NCBI RefSeq assembly: GCF_006543045.1
Contig: NZ_RBZW01000032.1
Coordinates: 30,411-94,410, forward strand
Direction: 5' to 3'
Origin: Salinadaptatus halalkaliphilus
GTDB taxonomy: Archaea > Halobacteriota > Halobacteria > Halobacteriales > Natrialbaceae
DNA length: 64,000 bases
Of the stretch, positions 36,566 to 45,997 are shown piece after piece. A model generated the notes under the pieces. It saw nothing but the letters and a program-made list of their open reading frames with translations. It was not told the origin of the DNA and made no database searches. The position numbers were made by a program, and so were the translations under genes. Position 1 is the stretch's first letter. Each line of letters starts with the position of its first letter.

Positions 36566-37201
36566 ATGGCACAGCCACGACTGCTGATCCTGGGTGCCCC
36601 AGGGGCGGGAAAGGGGACCCAGAGCGCAAAGATCACCGAGGAATTCGACATCGATCACATCACGACCGGTGACGCGCTCCGCTCGAACAAGGGGATGGAC
36701 ATCTCCGAGATGGAGACGGAGTACGATACGCCGGGCGAGTACATGGACCAGGGCGAACTCGTCCCTGACGATGTCGTCAACGCTATCGTCGACGAAGCGC
36801 TTTCCCAGGCCGATGGCTTCGTCCTCGACGGCTATCCCCGCAACCTAGAGCAGGCCGAAGAACTCGAGGGGATGACCGACTTGGACGCTGCCCTCTACCT
36901 CGATGTCAGCGACGACGAACTCGTCCATCGACTGACGGGCCGGCGACTCGACCCCGAGACCGGCGATATCTACCACGTCGAATACAACCCACCGGAAGAC
37001 CCCGAGGTCGAGGCCCGCCTCGAGCAACGCGACGACGACACCGAAGCGACCGTCAACGAACGGCTGCGCGTGTTCAAGGAAAATACCGAGCCAGTTATCG
37101 ATCACTACGACGACGAGGGCCTCCTCGAGCGCGTCGACGGTGAGCAGGCGCCTGAAGAAGTCTGGGAGGAACTGCGGACGACGATCGAGAACGCCACGTA
37201 A
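36566..37201 (+). CDS. adk: Adenylate kinase
   Basis: A 211-aa bacterial-type adenylate kinase (AMP + ATP to two ADP). The P-loop GAPGAGKGT is at 10-18, the AMP-binding TGDALRSN and the LDGYPRNLEQAEEL block follow, and the LID region (RRLDPETGDIYHVEYNPPED) has no zinc cysteines. In archaea adk sits near secY; here the cox/protease block lies between them. Confidence 0.97.
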   Translation: MAQPRLLILGAPGAGKGTQSAKITEEFDIDHITTGDALRSNKGMDISEMETEYDTPGEYMDQGELVPDDVVNAIVDEALSQADGFVLDGYPRNLEQAEELEGMTDLDAALYLDVSDDELVHRLTGRRLDPETGDIYHVEYNPPEDPEVEARLEQRDDDTEATVNERLRVFKENTEPVIDHYDDEGLLERVDGEQAPEEVWEELRTTIENAT

Positions 37202-37802
37202 GTAGCCGCGTCGTCCCGGTTGGCTCCCTTAACTGTAATTGGGGGCGCTAATTCCCCTTCCTCAGCGAGCGCAGAAGACGCGAGCAGGGAGGGGATACAG
37301 CGCCCGCACGTCTTGTTTTCGCGTGAGTCGGTATCCTTACTACCTCGGCGGTTGAAAAGGGTAGTAAGATGCTCACCACGCTTCCGGCGGTGTTCAAACG
37401 TGGTTCGAAAATCTTCGATTTTCGTCATCACGAAAGATTTCGTCTTTCGAACGACGACAAGAAGCGTGCATCGTCGGTTGTGGTCGAGTGTCGAATCGGT
37501 AGGAGTGGGACACTCCGAACCGCCTGTGAAGGGAAATCGCCTGCGGAGTCTGGAACCATCCTCAGAACCCTCAGTTCTGATGGGCCGCAGAAGAACCCCG
37601 TTCTTCTGGACGCTGTGGGATCTGTTCCTGCAAGTTCCGACACAGAAACAGGAAGCCCCACCCTCAACAAGCGAGGGCTGGGTAAGCCTGAGCGCGGTAG
37701 GGTGGGGTAGTTCACCGTAAGCCGCTCGAGCCAGGTTCGAGCTCGATACGACGACACAGATCCGATCGAAACACTCCGAGCAAGACGTGTTCTGGAACGA
37801 CG
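37202..37802. other. Gene-free stretch holding a decayed transposon-like element
   Basis: Six hundred bases downstream of adk without an intact gene. Most of it (37230-37715) is described separately as an IS200/IS605-like remnant; the last ~90 bases before the surface protein's stop codon look ordinary. Confidence 0.6.
37230..37715 (+). mobile_element. Decayed IS200/IS605-like element with multiple stem-loops
   Basis: Stems found in order: gggcgct (37243-37249) with agcgccc (37299-37305), which encloses a second arm pair; cttactacc with ggtagtaag (37336-37344, 37360-37368); cgaaaatc with gattttcg (37406-37424); and ccccaccct (37656-37664) with agggtgggg (37699-37707), followed by tagttcac. 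The last hairpin plus tagttcac resembles the right end of haloarchaeal IS605-family elements as I remember them. A frame ending SDTETGSPTLNKR also looks like a TnpB C-terminus. No intact transposase remains. Confidence 0.5.
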
Positions 37803-40800
37803 TTACTCGACGACGATCGGATCGAATCCGATATCGATCGGCGTGTCGCCGTCGGGACCCTGTGCATCGCCGGGACCTACCGGTTCACCGTCGCTGGGGT
37901 CCTCCTCACCAGGGAGATCGGGCAATTCTGTAGGGTCGTCGCTTGGCTCTCCAGTCCCATGATCGTACTCCGGCTCTGTGACTTCGGCCAGTGCCGTATC
38001 CTCGTCGTCTTCGCTCGAGGCGACGACGGTCCCGGTGCCGACGTCGCTTTCGTCGGTTTCCCAGACGAGTGTGAGCTTGTCCGTTTCGTCCTCGTCGAGC
38101 GTGCTCGAAAGCGTTACCGGCTGGGAATCGACCGTCTGGCCGTCGGGATCGGTGAGAACGATATTCTGTGTGATGTCGGCTTCCTCGCTGTCTCGGTAGA
38201 GGCTCGTGACCGTCACGTTGACTTCGACGAACTCCCCGGCAGTTGCGTTATCGACATCGTCAATCTCCACTTCGAATGCACCCTCGGCCTCGAGTTCCCA
38301 GGCGAATCGTGGATAGTCCTCGGGGATTGCGACCCATTCGCCACCGTCCTCTTCGAACTCGAGATTACCCATTCGACCGCCCTGATTTACCTCGAGGCCG
38401 GTCATTTGCTCCGTGTCCCGTCCGTTCCAGTCGGTCTGAACCCAGTTGATATTGACATCCGTGTACCAGTTCCCCGCTTCCCCGTACGCAGACGATTCGA
38501 CCGTTTCGTCCCAGTAGACGCTATCCTCGAATTCGTCGCCCTCTGATAGCACCGTCCCCACGATTGCACCGCCGTCCGAGCTATCGGCAGTGGCGGTCCC
38601 GCTCGTGTACAGCTGTTCGAACTCCGAATCTATATATGAGGATGTGCCGATAACCGCACCGACGTACTTGTCACCGGTTACGTCCGTCTGCGTGTAGGCG
38701 ACCGAAACGCGCGTATTCCAGGTGGCACGTCCGACTAAACCACCGATTCCTTCGTGATTCAACTGCGCATTATAATGGTTCTCATCGGGGTCGATTTCAC
38801 CACCCTCGACCGTTCCAGCAGCGACGAGTCTGTTATCCATATCCGCGTGGGCGCCGTCACCGATGAGGCCACCGACGAGTTGCTCCTGTCCTTCGACGTA
38901 TCCGTCGCTTCTCGCGTTGAGTACGGTCCCGCCTGCTTGGCCCGCCAGTCCACCGACGTGTTGGTTCCCGACCACACTCACGTTTGTCAGCCGAACGTTT
39001 TCGATAAGCGATCCATCTCCGGGCTCGACCCAGTTTCCGTTGTCTGGATGAAAGTCCTGCGTGTAGCTCGTCGCGCCGAACAGTCCGACGAAGTCTTCGT
39101 TCGGACGATCAATTGTGAGCCCGTCGATGACGTGTCCATTCCCATCGAAGCTCCCGCTAAAGGGTTCGTGACCTAGTTCCCAATATCTGTCACTCTGTAC
39201 GTACGTATTCGGGTAGTTGTGGCCCTCAGGTCCGATCGGCTCGAAACCGGCCCCGCCGTTCCAGTATTCGGTCCCGTGTGCGTCGATATCGCCAGCCAGT
39301 TCGTAATGGGCGTCGAGATCGTGTTCGTTGATACACTGCAGTTCGTCGACGTTGTGGATCTGGTAGGGGTTCGAACTGGTCCCACTCCCGTCGTAACTCA
39401 CCTGGCCGCAGATCGGCCCGTCACGCTCGACGACGACGACTTCGTCCATCTGGTCGTCGTCCGTACTGACTGTCACTCGATCCGTCATCGCACCGTCTGG
39501 CACCTCGTACTCGAATATGATCTCCTCGCTTCCGGAGACATCGACGGATCGAGTCGTCGTTTCGCTCTCGAGGCCCTCGAGGACGACGGTCTGGCTGGCT
39601 TGCCCGCCAACGCTCTCGAGGTCGGCACTAACGGTGACCCAGTCACCGTATTCGGCTGGATCGTCGCTAACGGAGACGTCGGTTACTTCGAGCACCGGAT
39701 CGATTCCAACCTCTTCAGACGCATCGTCGTTTGGCGTGTGGACGGTAACAGCTGAATCGTCGCCCGACGGCGGTGCGACTTCGTCCCAGACGAACGTCTC
39801 CGTCGTCTCCTCGCCTTCCTCGAGTTCGACCTGTCCGACATCGACGATATTGTCGTCGAAGCCCTCGAGCCAGAGATACTGGCTGCCAGCGTTGCCGTAG
39901 TTGTCGATGGTGGCAGTGACCGCGAGTTCCTCGCCCGGTTTGACCGGGTCGTCGACCGACTCGATCTCGACGGTCGTTTCGGGGCCGCCGACGACGAGGA
40001 ACGAGCCGCGTTCCTCGAGACTGTCGCCAGCGTCGGGGTCGTCAGGAAGGGTGATAATGTCGTAGTCGTAGACCGTTTCGTCCCCGTCGACGGAGAGGGA
40101 GTGGTTTGCAGGTGGGACGGTGAGATTAGCCGTCTTGGTGGTAGCTCCCGGGACCTCGACTGTCGTCCCATTTCCACCGGCCGCTTCACCCGTTTGGTTG
40201 TGGAAAAACTCGAGATCGACCGTCTCGTTCTGGTCGAGGACGTGCGTATTGGTTATATTCGCGCCGATCGTGACGCTGTCGGATGGCTGGACTTCGTTGC
40301 CACCGTCGATGCCGAGGTCGTCAGTAACCAGGAGGTTCGGTTCATAGCCATCCTCGATGGTGAACTCACCCAATTTTCCATCCTCGTCCTCGTCGGTACG
40401 AACGGTGAACTCGTACTCGTCATTCGGCCAGTCTTCTGCAGGAATCGTCCAGGAGACGTTTTTGCTTTCGGTCTCTCCGAGAGACAGATTTTCATGCGTC
40501 ATATCCATCGACGAGTTATGAATATCGACTGTGACGTTCGTCTCACCATCATCATTTCCAGTGTTTTGAATCGCTGCAGTGATGTTGACGGTTTCGTCGG
40601 TCGTCTCTACCTCGAGATCCTCGACCGACGTATCGAACTCATCTGTGGCGTAGACGAACGAGCCTCTCGTATCGAGGCTCTCATCTCCCGTATCAACGTC
40701 GTACTCGTAGACCGCGCCTGGTGAGAGCCCTAACTCTTCGGGATCAATTTGTGGAGCCTCGCTCCAGTTGCCGTTGTTCGTCGTGTTGATCGTTTCGTCT

Positions 40801-41786
40801 TCGTCGATTTCATCGTCGGACGTTACGGTTGTAGAGTTCGTCCAGGTTTCGTTTGAAATTTCGATTTCGACATCTGCAATGTCAGATTCGTTGCCGATGT
40901 TTTTTATCGTCGTATTCACGTAGAAGTGCTCACCTTTCTCGACGATTCTGTCATCTCCCTCAAGTGGGGTTCCGGCGTCCGACTCCATTCCGTGATACTC
41001 GTCGATGATGAAATTCGGGCCATCTTGAGGTTTACTGATATTATCAATTGTTAGCACTACTGCACCATTTTCTGGCTCACTAATGTCAACGTCTAGTTCA
41101 GTATCTGCCTCCTCATTTTCGAGGTGGTCGTACCACTCGTCAGCGTACTCGGTCTCGATTCTGATCGCAAAGTGTTCGTCCTCGGGATTGTTTGCAATCC
41201 GTGCCAGCTCTTCGTTCTCCGTCATGGCCGTCTCGACGCCGGAGACTCTCGAGGGTGTTCCGCCAATTTCGCCGGGATCGATCTGAACGATGTTCAACCG
41301 CAGCGAATCGTCTGCAGTGAACCCGATATCGGGTTCCGTTCGAAGAATCGTCCCGGAGTCGGTGATTTCCCAGATGCCGCCGGCCTGATAGAGATATCGA
41401 AGGTTATCCGATCGCGATTCCTCGGGATAGAGATGGAGCTCACCGACGTCCGTTTCATTGTCAAAGTCAGCCTCACTGAGGTCACCCGGATCATCCTCGC
41501 CGTGCCACGTGACAGCGATCGTACTCTCGTTGGTCGCTTCGATATGCCCGTATTCGGGTAACTCACGGGAGCCACCACCGAATGCAACAGTCGAAATATC
41601 GCTGTCGACGACGTCGATTGTCGACCGGAGCTGTTCTCGATCGATATCGCCTTCCAACCCGGCAAGCATGCCACTGGCGATAATGAAAATAATGGCGACA
41701 GCCGTGACGACCAGCCCGATAAGCAAGACGAATCCCACCTGTGGGGTGACACCGCGTGTTTCCTCTCCACAGTCTCTGCCCCTCAT
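37803..41786 (-). CDS. Large secreted surface protein: pilin-like N-terminus, CARDB-like and GLUG repeats
   Basis: The start at 41786 (MRGRDCGEETRGVTPQ) gives 1327 aa; the open frame upstream of it is Arg-rich and unrelated. Residues ~10-40 are a hydrophobic segment (RGVTPQVGFVLLIGL) like the class III signal helices of archaeal pilins. A domain shared with the gene at 41951-42727 comes next. From ~295 to 790 are repeated CARDB-like Ig modules (NYGNAGSQYLWLEGF, SVGGQASQTVVLEG). A GSGTSSNPYQIHNVDEL start and GLUG-type repeats (HVGGLAGQ, LVGGLIGD, GIGGLVGR, 900-1080) suggest a beta-helix. It is probably a cell-surface adhesin-like protein. No anchor is visible at the C-terminus. Confidence 0.85.
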   Translation of the reverse strand: MRGRDCGEETRGVTPQVGFVLLIGLVVTAVAIIFIIASGMLAGLEGDIDREQLRSTIDVVDSDISTVAFGGGSRELPEYGHIEATNESTIAVTWHGEDDPGDLSEADFDNETDVGELHLYPEESRSDNLRYLYQAGGIWEITDSGTILRTEPDIGFTADDSLRLNIVQIDPGEIGGTPSRVSGVETAMTENEELARIANNPEDEHFAIRIETEYADEWYDHLENEEADTELDVDISEPENGAVVLTIDNISKPQDGPNFIIDEYHGMESDAGTPLEGDDRIVEKGEHFYVNTTIKNIGNESDIADVEIEISNETWTNSTTVTSDDEIDEDETINTTNNGNWSEAPQIDPEELGLSPGAVYEYDVDTGDESLDTRGSFVYATDEFDTSVEDLEVETTDETVNITAAIQNTGNDDGETNVTVDIHNSSMDMTHENLSLGETESKNVSWTIPAEDWPNDEYEFTVRTDEDEDGKLGEFTIEDGYEPNLLVTDDLGIDGGNEVQPSDSVTIGANITNTHVLDQNETVDLEFFHNQTGEAAGGNGTTVEVPGATTKTANLTVPPANHSLSVDGDETVYDYDIITLPDDPDAGDSLEERGSFLVVGGPETTVEIESVDDPVKPGEELAVTATIDNYGNAGSQYLWLEGFDDNIVDVGQVELEEGEETTETFVWDEVAPPSGDDSAVTVHTPNDDASEEVGIDPVLEVTDVSVSDDPAEYGDWVTVSADLESVGGQASQTVVLEGLESETTTRSVDVSGSEEIIFEYEVPDGAMTDRVTVSTDDDQMDEVVVVERDGPICGQVSYDGSGTSSNPYQIHNVDELQCINEHDLDAHYELAGDIDAHGTEYWNGGAGFEPIGPEGHNYPNTYVQSDRYWELGHEPFSGSFDGNGHVIDGLTIDRPNEDFVGLFGATSYTQDFHPDNGNWVEPGDGSLIENVRLTNVSVVGNQHVGGLAGQAGGTVLNARSDGYVEGQEQLVGGLIGDGAHADMDNRLVAAGTVEGGEIDPDENHYNAQLNHEGIGGLVGRATWNTRVSVAYTQTDVTGDKYVGAVIGTSSYIDSEFEQLYTSGTATADSSDGGAIVGTVLSEGDEFEDSVYWDETVESSAYGEAGNWYTDVNINWVQTDWNGRDTEQMTGLEVNQGGRMGNLEFEEDGGEWVAIPEDYPRFAWELEAEGAFEVEIDDVDNATAGEFVEVNVTVTSLYRDSEEADITQNIVLTDPDGQTVDSQPVTLSSTLDEDETDKLTLVWETDESDVGTGTVVASSEDDEDTALAEVTEPEYDHGTGEPSDDPTELPDLPGEEDPSDGEPVGPGDAQGPDGDTPIDIGFDPIVVE

Positions 41787-41950
41787 TATTTCATAGGTGT
41801 TTTTACTTCGATATATTAAATGTTGGGTTCGGTTATTGTCGATTCGATCCTGTACCCGAAATGCCATCCATAACCAAAAAGGCAATCTTTTGACGATTTC
41901 TCTACGACAGACTTGACTCTGCGAACAATCGTCCCTGGCAAGAATACCGG

Positions 41951-42727
41951 TTATTCGAGCAACCGAACCGCGTCGACGGTCACGCTGGCCGCCGATCGCG
42001 TCTCGGAGACGTTGGTGACGGTCACGGTGACGGTGTCGTCTCCCTCGCGCTCGACGGTAAACGCCTCGTGTTCGCTCGCCGGTACCGTCGCCTCGAGATA
42101 CTGGTACCACGCATCGCGGTGCTCGCTTTCGATGATGACCGAGAGATTGTCGTACGCGTCGGGTCGATCGTCGAGTCGATCGTCGGTATCTTCGACCGCT
42201 CGAATCGTTCGCTCGCCGGTTCCATAATCCGACCCGTCGAGGGACACGAGTCGAACCTCGAGTGTGGAGCCATCGTCGGTAATCGCCGGCGCTGAATGCG
42301 TTCGGTACGTCCCGTCTCGTTGCTCCCAGATCCCGCCGCCCTGATAGACGACTGTTCGGTCGCCAGCACCGTATTCGATCGCACCGAGGGGTTCCTCGTC
42401 GACGTGGGAATCTGGGTGGATATCGCCCGACGCATCGGTCCACTTGACGGTGACAGTTCCTGTCTCTGTAACCGTGGCGCCCTCGAGTGTGGCCGATGTC
42501 GATTGGCCCGTTCGAGCAGTCGTCGTGATTTCGTGACTCGTCGACTCGGCAGCCGCGTACGTGAGTTCAGCCTCTGTTTCGGCCTCGAGCGAGTCGATCA
42601 CATACCAACCAGCGATGACGGTGACGGTTGCACCAACTGCGACGAGTCCGACTAACAAGACGAATCCGACCGTTGGTGTCACCCCTCTGTCGCTGTGGTG
42701 GTGCCCTCTTTCACCATCGCTTCTCAT
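41951..42727 (-). CDS. Pilin-like surface protein, paralogue of the large neighbour
   Basis: A 258-aa protein with an N-terminal hydrophobic segment in RGVTPTVGFVLLVGLVAVG, almost the same as the first ~40 residues of the neighbouring 1327-aa protein. The rest (VVYQGGGIWEQRDGTYRTHS, IESEHRDAWYQYLEAT) also parallels the ~190 residues after the signal segment of that protein, so the two genes share a common N-terminal module, and the large one has gained CARDB and GLUG repeats. It is probably exported and assembled or displayed by a type IV pilus-like pathway. Its stop lies about 165 bases upstream of the large gene's start, so they may form one operon. Confidence 0.82.
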   Translation of the reverse strand: MRSDGERGHHHSDRGVTPTVGFVLLVGLVAVGATVTVIAGWYVIDSLEAETEAELTYAAAESTSHEITTTARTGQSTSATLEGATVTETGTVTVKWTDASGDIHPDSHVDEEPLGAIEYGAGDRTVVYQGGGIWEQRDGTYRTHSAPAITDDGSTLEVRLVSLDGSDYGTGERTIRAVEDTDDRLDDRPDAYDNLSVIIESEHRDAWYQYLEATVPASEHEAFTVEREGDDTVTVTVTNVSETRSAASVTVDAVRLLE

Positions 42728-43134
42728 CAGATGGTGATATCGATTTTTATATGTATTACTGTTCTGGCTAGTGGTTGTAATTCTGATGTTTAGTACTGTA
42801 TAATAACTAGATGTGGTGGAAAATTCTTCTAGAAGCTGCAGGCAGGCATAATTAAAGTTTCCAATCTTCTTTTGGTTGATAAGAGATTTGATGTATTTAG
42901 AACATATGGGATTGACAGATATATGTTAAACTAATAGGAATACTAAAGCAGTTTGTGGATGTTCTCGACGATCTATGTGACACACTATCGTACCAACTGC
43001 AGTGACGTAGACAGCCATTACACAGTCATCGTGCGAACAGGGAGTAGCGACTACCGCAAAACGATAGTCGGCCGAAACCGCTGACACGCGCGAAGATAAA
43101 CACTTGTATACTGGACGCCTGCTAGGACAACCAG
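42728..43134. other. AT-rich intergenic region
   Basis: About 407 bases between divergent genes, much more AT-rich than the chromosome from 42730 to 42970 (for example tagtactgtataataac and ttgatgtatttagaac). No gene is supported. It should hold the promoter for the surface-protein pair and for the DUF106 gene. The base composition suggests imported DNA or a large regulatory region. Confidence 0.55.
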
Positions 43135-44082
43135 ATGACGCGTACAGCCGAGAAGATCAACGCCCTCGTGCGCGAAGATGGCTCGATGGTCGACGCCCTC
43201 GAGGCGATCCGCCAGACGGCCGACGAGAACGGCGGCGAGGTCCAGTGGGGTGATGTCAGCGACGAGCTGACGAGCGGCCAGTGGGGCCGACTCATCGAGA
43301 AGGGCGTACTGATCGACGGCGACGAGGGGTTCGAAATCGCCGATCGGGACGCCTACGACGAGGCACTCGACGACGACCCCGACTCGATCGCCGCCGACGT
43401 TGATATCGACGAAGAGCAAACCCAGTGGTCACAGTGGGACAAACTCGCAGCCGTCGGTTCGGTCCTTTTGATGATCGGCTACTGGCTCGAGTCGGTTCGT
43501 GAGACCGTCGGTGGCACCATCGATATGGTGATGGCCCCACTCGATGCCGCATTGCCGTTTTATGCCGTAATTCTCGCGGTTGCGCTATTGACAGGTCTGT
43601 ACTCGACGCTGTTGCAGGCGAATCTGATGAATCCGGAGGTTATCGGCAAGTATCAACAGCGGATGAAGTCGATGCAGGACAAACAGAAAGACGTCCGCGA
43701 GCGCAAACAAGAAGCCGAAGAACGCGGCGCGAGTGACGCCGAGATCGAGCGTCTCGAAAACGAAATGGAGGAGGTCCGCGAAGAGCAGATGGAGGCGATG
43801 GCCGAGAACATCGGGATGTTCAAAGAGCAGTTCCGTCCGATGGTCTGGATCATGCTGTTTACCATCCCGCTGTTCCTCTGGATGTATTGGAAGATCCTCG
43901 GCGGTCACGTCAGTCAGACCGAAATGACGATGATTATGCCGATCATCGGTGAAGTCGCACTCAACGAAGGACTGCTTGGACCGATGTGGGCCTGGATCGT
44001 CTGGTACTTCCTCTGTTCGATGGGCTTTACGCAACTGCTCCGGAAGGCCCTGAACATCGACATGACGCCGACGGGCACCTAA
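43135..44082 (+). CDS. DUF106 (EMC3/TMCO1-type) membrane protein
   Basis: A 315-aa protein of the archaeal DUF106 family, related to the Oxa1/YidC superfamily insertases EMC3 and TMCO1. A ~95-residue N-terminal helical/winged-helix-like domain precedes membrane helices at about 103-120, 143-162, 237-256 and 284-302, with a charged coiled coil at ~172-232 between the second and third. That coiled coil is typical of ribosome-docking Oxa1-superfamily members. It probably inserts membrane proteins beside SecY. It is followed by cmk and truB in the conserved haloarchaeal order. Confidence 0.92.
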   Translation: MTRTAEKINALVREDGSMVDALEAIRQTADENGGEVQWGDVSDELTSGQWGRLIEKGVLIDGDEGFEIADRDAYDEALDDDPDSIAADVDIDEEQTQWSQWDKLAAVGSVLLMIGYWLESVRETVGGTIDMVMAPLDAALPFYAVILAVALLTGLYSTLLQANLMNPEVIGKYQQRMKSMQDKQKDVRERKQEAEERGASDAEIERLENEMEEVREEQMEAMAENIGMFKEQFRPMVWIMLFTIPLFLWMYWKILGGHVSQTEMTMIMPIIGEVALNEGLLGPMWAWIVWYFLCSMGFTQLLRKALNIDMTPTGT

Positions 44083-44120
44083 TTCAAAACCCCTTTTACC
44101 TGCCCCGTCGCAGATCGGAT

Positions 44121-44696
44121 ATGTTACTCACCGTCTCCGGCCCACCGGGAAGCGGGAAGAGCACGACTGCGGAGTTGCTCGCCGACACCTTCGATCTCGA
44201 CCACGTCAGCGGCGGTGACATCTTCAGGGACTTAGCCGACGAACGCGGCTACACCCCCCTCGAGTTCAACAAACTCGCCGAGGAAAACGACGAAATCGAC
44301 CGCGATCTCGACCAGCGACTCTACGAGATTGCCCTCGAGGAAGACGACCTCGTGATCGAGTCACGGCTCGCCGGCTGGTTGGCAGGCGGGCAGGCCGACT
44401 TTCGGTTCTGGCTGGACGCTCCAGTACGCGTTCGCGGCGAGCGAATCGCCGATCGGGAGGAGAAAGATCCAGCGCGTGCAACGGAAGAAACCCAGGCACG
44501 CGAGGCCAGCGAAGCACAACGGTACGAGGAATACTACGGGATCGACATTCGAGATCTGACGATCTACGATCTGTCGATCAATACGGCGCGGTGGGAGCCC
44601 GACGCCGTCCTCGACATGCTCGTCACCGCCGTCGGCGAGTACGAGCCAGCCGGCGACGAAGGACAGACACGTATCGATCTCGATGCCGAATTCTAA
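44121..44696 (+). CDS. cmk: Cytidylate kinase
   Basis: The ATG at 44121 gives 191 aa, [15 protein letters not shown], with the P-loop at 7-15. It has the archaeal CMP kinase features [26 protein letters not shown] and the LID-like [17 protein letters not shown] stretch. It converts CMP to CDP. It is spaced 38 bases after the DUF106 gene and ends 3 bases before truB. Confidence 0.95.
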   Translation: MLLTVSGPPGSGKSTTAELLADTFDLDHVSGGDIFRDLADERGYTPLEFNKLAEENDEIDRDLDQRLYEIALEEDDLVIESRLAGWLAGGQADFRFWLDAPVRVRGERIADREEKDPARATEETQAREASEAQRYEEYYGIDIRDLTIYDLSINTARWEPDAVLDMLVTAVGEYEPAGDEGQTRIDLDAEF

Positions 44697-44699
44697 CGG

Positions 44700-45608
44700 A
44701 TGACACTACGTGGCCCACCTGACGAGCGATCGCCTGCCGAGTTGCTTACGTTTGGCGTCGTCAACCTCGACAAACCGCCGGGCCCATCCTCGCATCAGGT
44801 GAGCGGCTGGCTCCGTGATGCCGTCTCGGAGACGCTCTCCGAGCGCGATGTCGACAGAACGATCGACCAAGCAGCCCACGCCGGGACGCTCGATCCCAAG
44901 GTCACCGGCTGTCTCCCCGTTATGCTCGGGGACGCAACACGGCTCGCACCGGTCTTTCTCGAAGGCTCGAAAGAGTACGTCGCCGTCCTCGAGTGTCACG
45001 GCAAGGTACCTGACGATGCTACCTCTATCGTCGCGGCGTTCGAGGGGCCGATCTATCAGAAGCCGCCGCGAAAGAGCGCAGTTTCTCGCCGGCTCCGCGT
45101 ACGCGAAATCTACGATCTCGAAGTGCTCGAGCAGGCTGACCGACAACTTCTCCTGCGCATTCGCTGTGAAAGTGGGACCTACGTCCGCAAACTCTGCCAC
45201 GACCTCGGACTCGCACTCGGTACGGGTGGTCATATGGGCCATCTCCGACGCACCGCGACGACGCCGTTCGACGACTCCGATCTCGACACCGCCACCGAGT
45301 TCGTCGACGCCCTCAGCTTCTGGCTCGAGGACGACGATCCCGAGCCACTCTCCGGGATCGTCGATCCGGCCGAACGTATCCTCGAGGACCTACCTCACGT
45401 CGAAATCGCCGAGACAGCAGCCGCCGAGGTCGCACACGGTGCCCCGGTCTACGCACCGGGCGTCCTTGCGGTAGACGCGGGTGTGACTACCGGTGATCTG
45501 GTCGCCTGCGTCATCGACAACGGATCGGCCGTCTGCCTCGGCCGGTTGGTCGGTGATCCCGACGCCGACTCGGGCGTCGTCGTCGACCTCGAGCGCGTCC
45601 TCGTCTGA
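44700..45608 (+). CDS. truB: tRNA/rRNA pseudouridine synthase (TruB/Cbf5)
   Basis: A 302-aa Cbf5-type enzyme. The catalytic motif HAGTLDPKVTG contains Asp65. Further motifs are VVNLDKPPGPSSHQVSGWL, YQKPPRKSAVSR and the CESGTYVRKLCHDLG block. A C-terminal PUA domain (about 230-300) recognises RNA. Cbf5 acts with H/ACA guide RNA in archaea, and may also make U55 in tRNA. The tRNA-Pro gene follows 88 bases downstream. Confidence 0.95.
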   Translation: MTLRGPPDERSPAELLTFGVVNLDKPPGPSSHQVSGWLRDAVSETLSERDVDRTIDQAAHAGTLDPKVTGCLPVMLGDATRLAPVFLEGSKEYVAVLECHGKVPDDATSIVAAFEGPIYQKPPRKSAVSRRLRVREIYDLEVLEQADRQLLLRIRCESGTYVRKLCHDLGLALGTGGHMGHLRRTATTPFDDSDLDTATEFVDALSFWLEDDDPEPLSGIVDPAERILEDLPHVEIAETAAAEVAHGAPVYAPGVLAVDAGVTTGDLVACVIDNGSAVCLGRLVGDPDADSGVVVDLERVLV

Positions 45609-45663
45609 CCGCATGCTGTGGACCGGTACTCGACATCCACAGACAACCAAGCTGAAACGACAC

Positions 45664-45671
45664 GCTTAAAC
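45664..45671 (+). promoter_or_regulatory. TATA-like box of the tRNA-Pro gene
   Basis: The sequence gcttaaac lies 26 bases upstream of the first tRNA base (45697), the usual distance for an archaeal TATA box if transcription begins near the mature 5' end. Confidence 0.55.
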
Positions 45672-45696
45672 GGCAGACAGCCCTCGGTTGACATGC

Positions 45697-45767
45697 GGGA
45701 CCGTGGGGTAGTGGTATCCTCTGCGGATGGGGTCCGTAGGACCCGAGTTCAATTCTCGGCGGTCCCA
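45697..45767 (+). tRNA. tRNA-Pro (GGG)
   Basis: A 71-base cloverleaf. The acceptor arm gggaccg pairs with cggtccc and the discriminator is A. The anticodon stem tgcgg/ccgta (one G-T wobble) carries a seven-base loop ATGGGGT with anticodon GGG, so proline. The T arm is ccgag ttcaatt ctcgg. The variable region is four bases. CCA is not encoded and no intron is present. The right-hand side leads into the mobile-element region, and tRNA 3' ends are common insertion sites for haloarchaeal elements. Confidence 0.92.
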
Positions 45768-45877
45768 CTTGAAATTATCCCGGATCAATATTACTGCACG
45801 CTTAGCCGCTGCAGTTCCAAATTACTATCCGGGCCGTCATGTGATAAACACCCTTCTTTAAGTACGGGGTGGGCGGC

Positions 45878-45997
45878 ATGAGTTCCGAGGCTGAGGAGCT
45901 GCCGCCAGCGGTCCACATGTGTCGTTTCTGTGGCTTCGAAATCGAGGCTGCAGATCAGGACTGTGCCGCCAAAGACGACGGGGTGTGTCGCCCATGA
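45878..45997 (+). CDS. Small zinc-ribbon-type protein (39 aa)
   Basis: A short frame beginning 111 bases after the tRNA, with a TATA-like ctttaag about 20 bases upstream. The 39-aa product has CRFCGFEIE and a second Cys pair (CAAKDDGVC), so it could bind zinc. Its TGA overlaps the next gene's ATGATG start, so the two are translationally coupled. It may be a regulatory or DNA-binding microprotein of the element. Confidence 0.6.
   Translation: MSSEAEELPPAVHMCRFCGFEIEAADQDCAAKDDGVCRP

Noticed and set aside
41787..42443. A 1546-codon frame that extends the large surface protein upstream
   Set aside because: The added ~219 residues are Arg-rich and antisense-like over the pilin-like gene. The signal-helix motif begins near the ATG at 41786.
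43051..43419. Minus-strand frame near the DUF106 start
   Set aside because: Antisense to the N-terminus of a conserved gene, with no recognisable motif.
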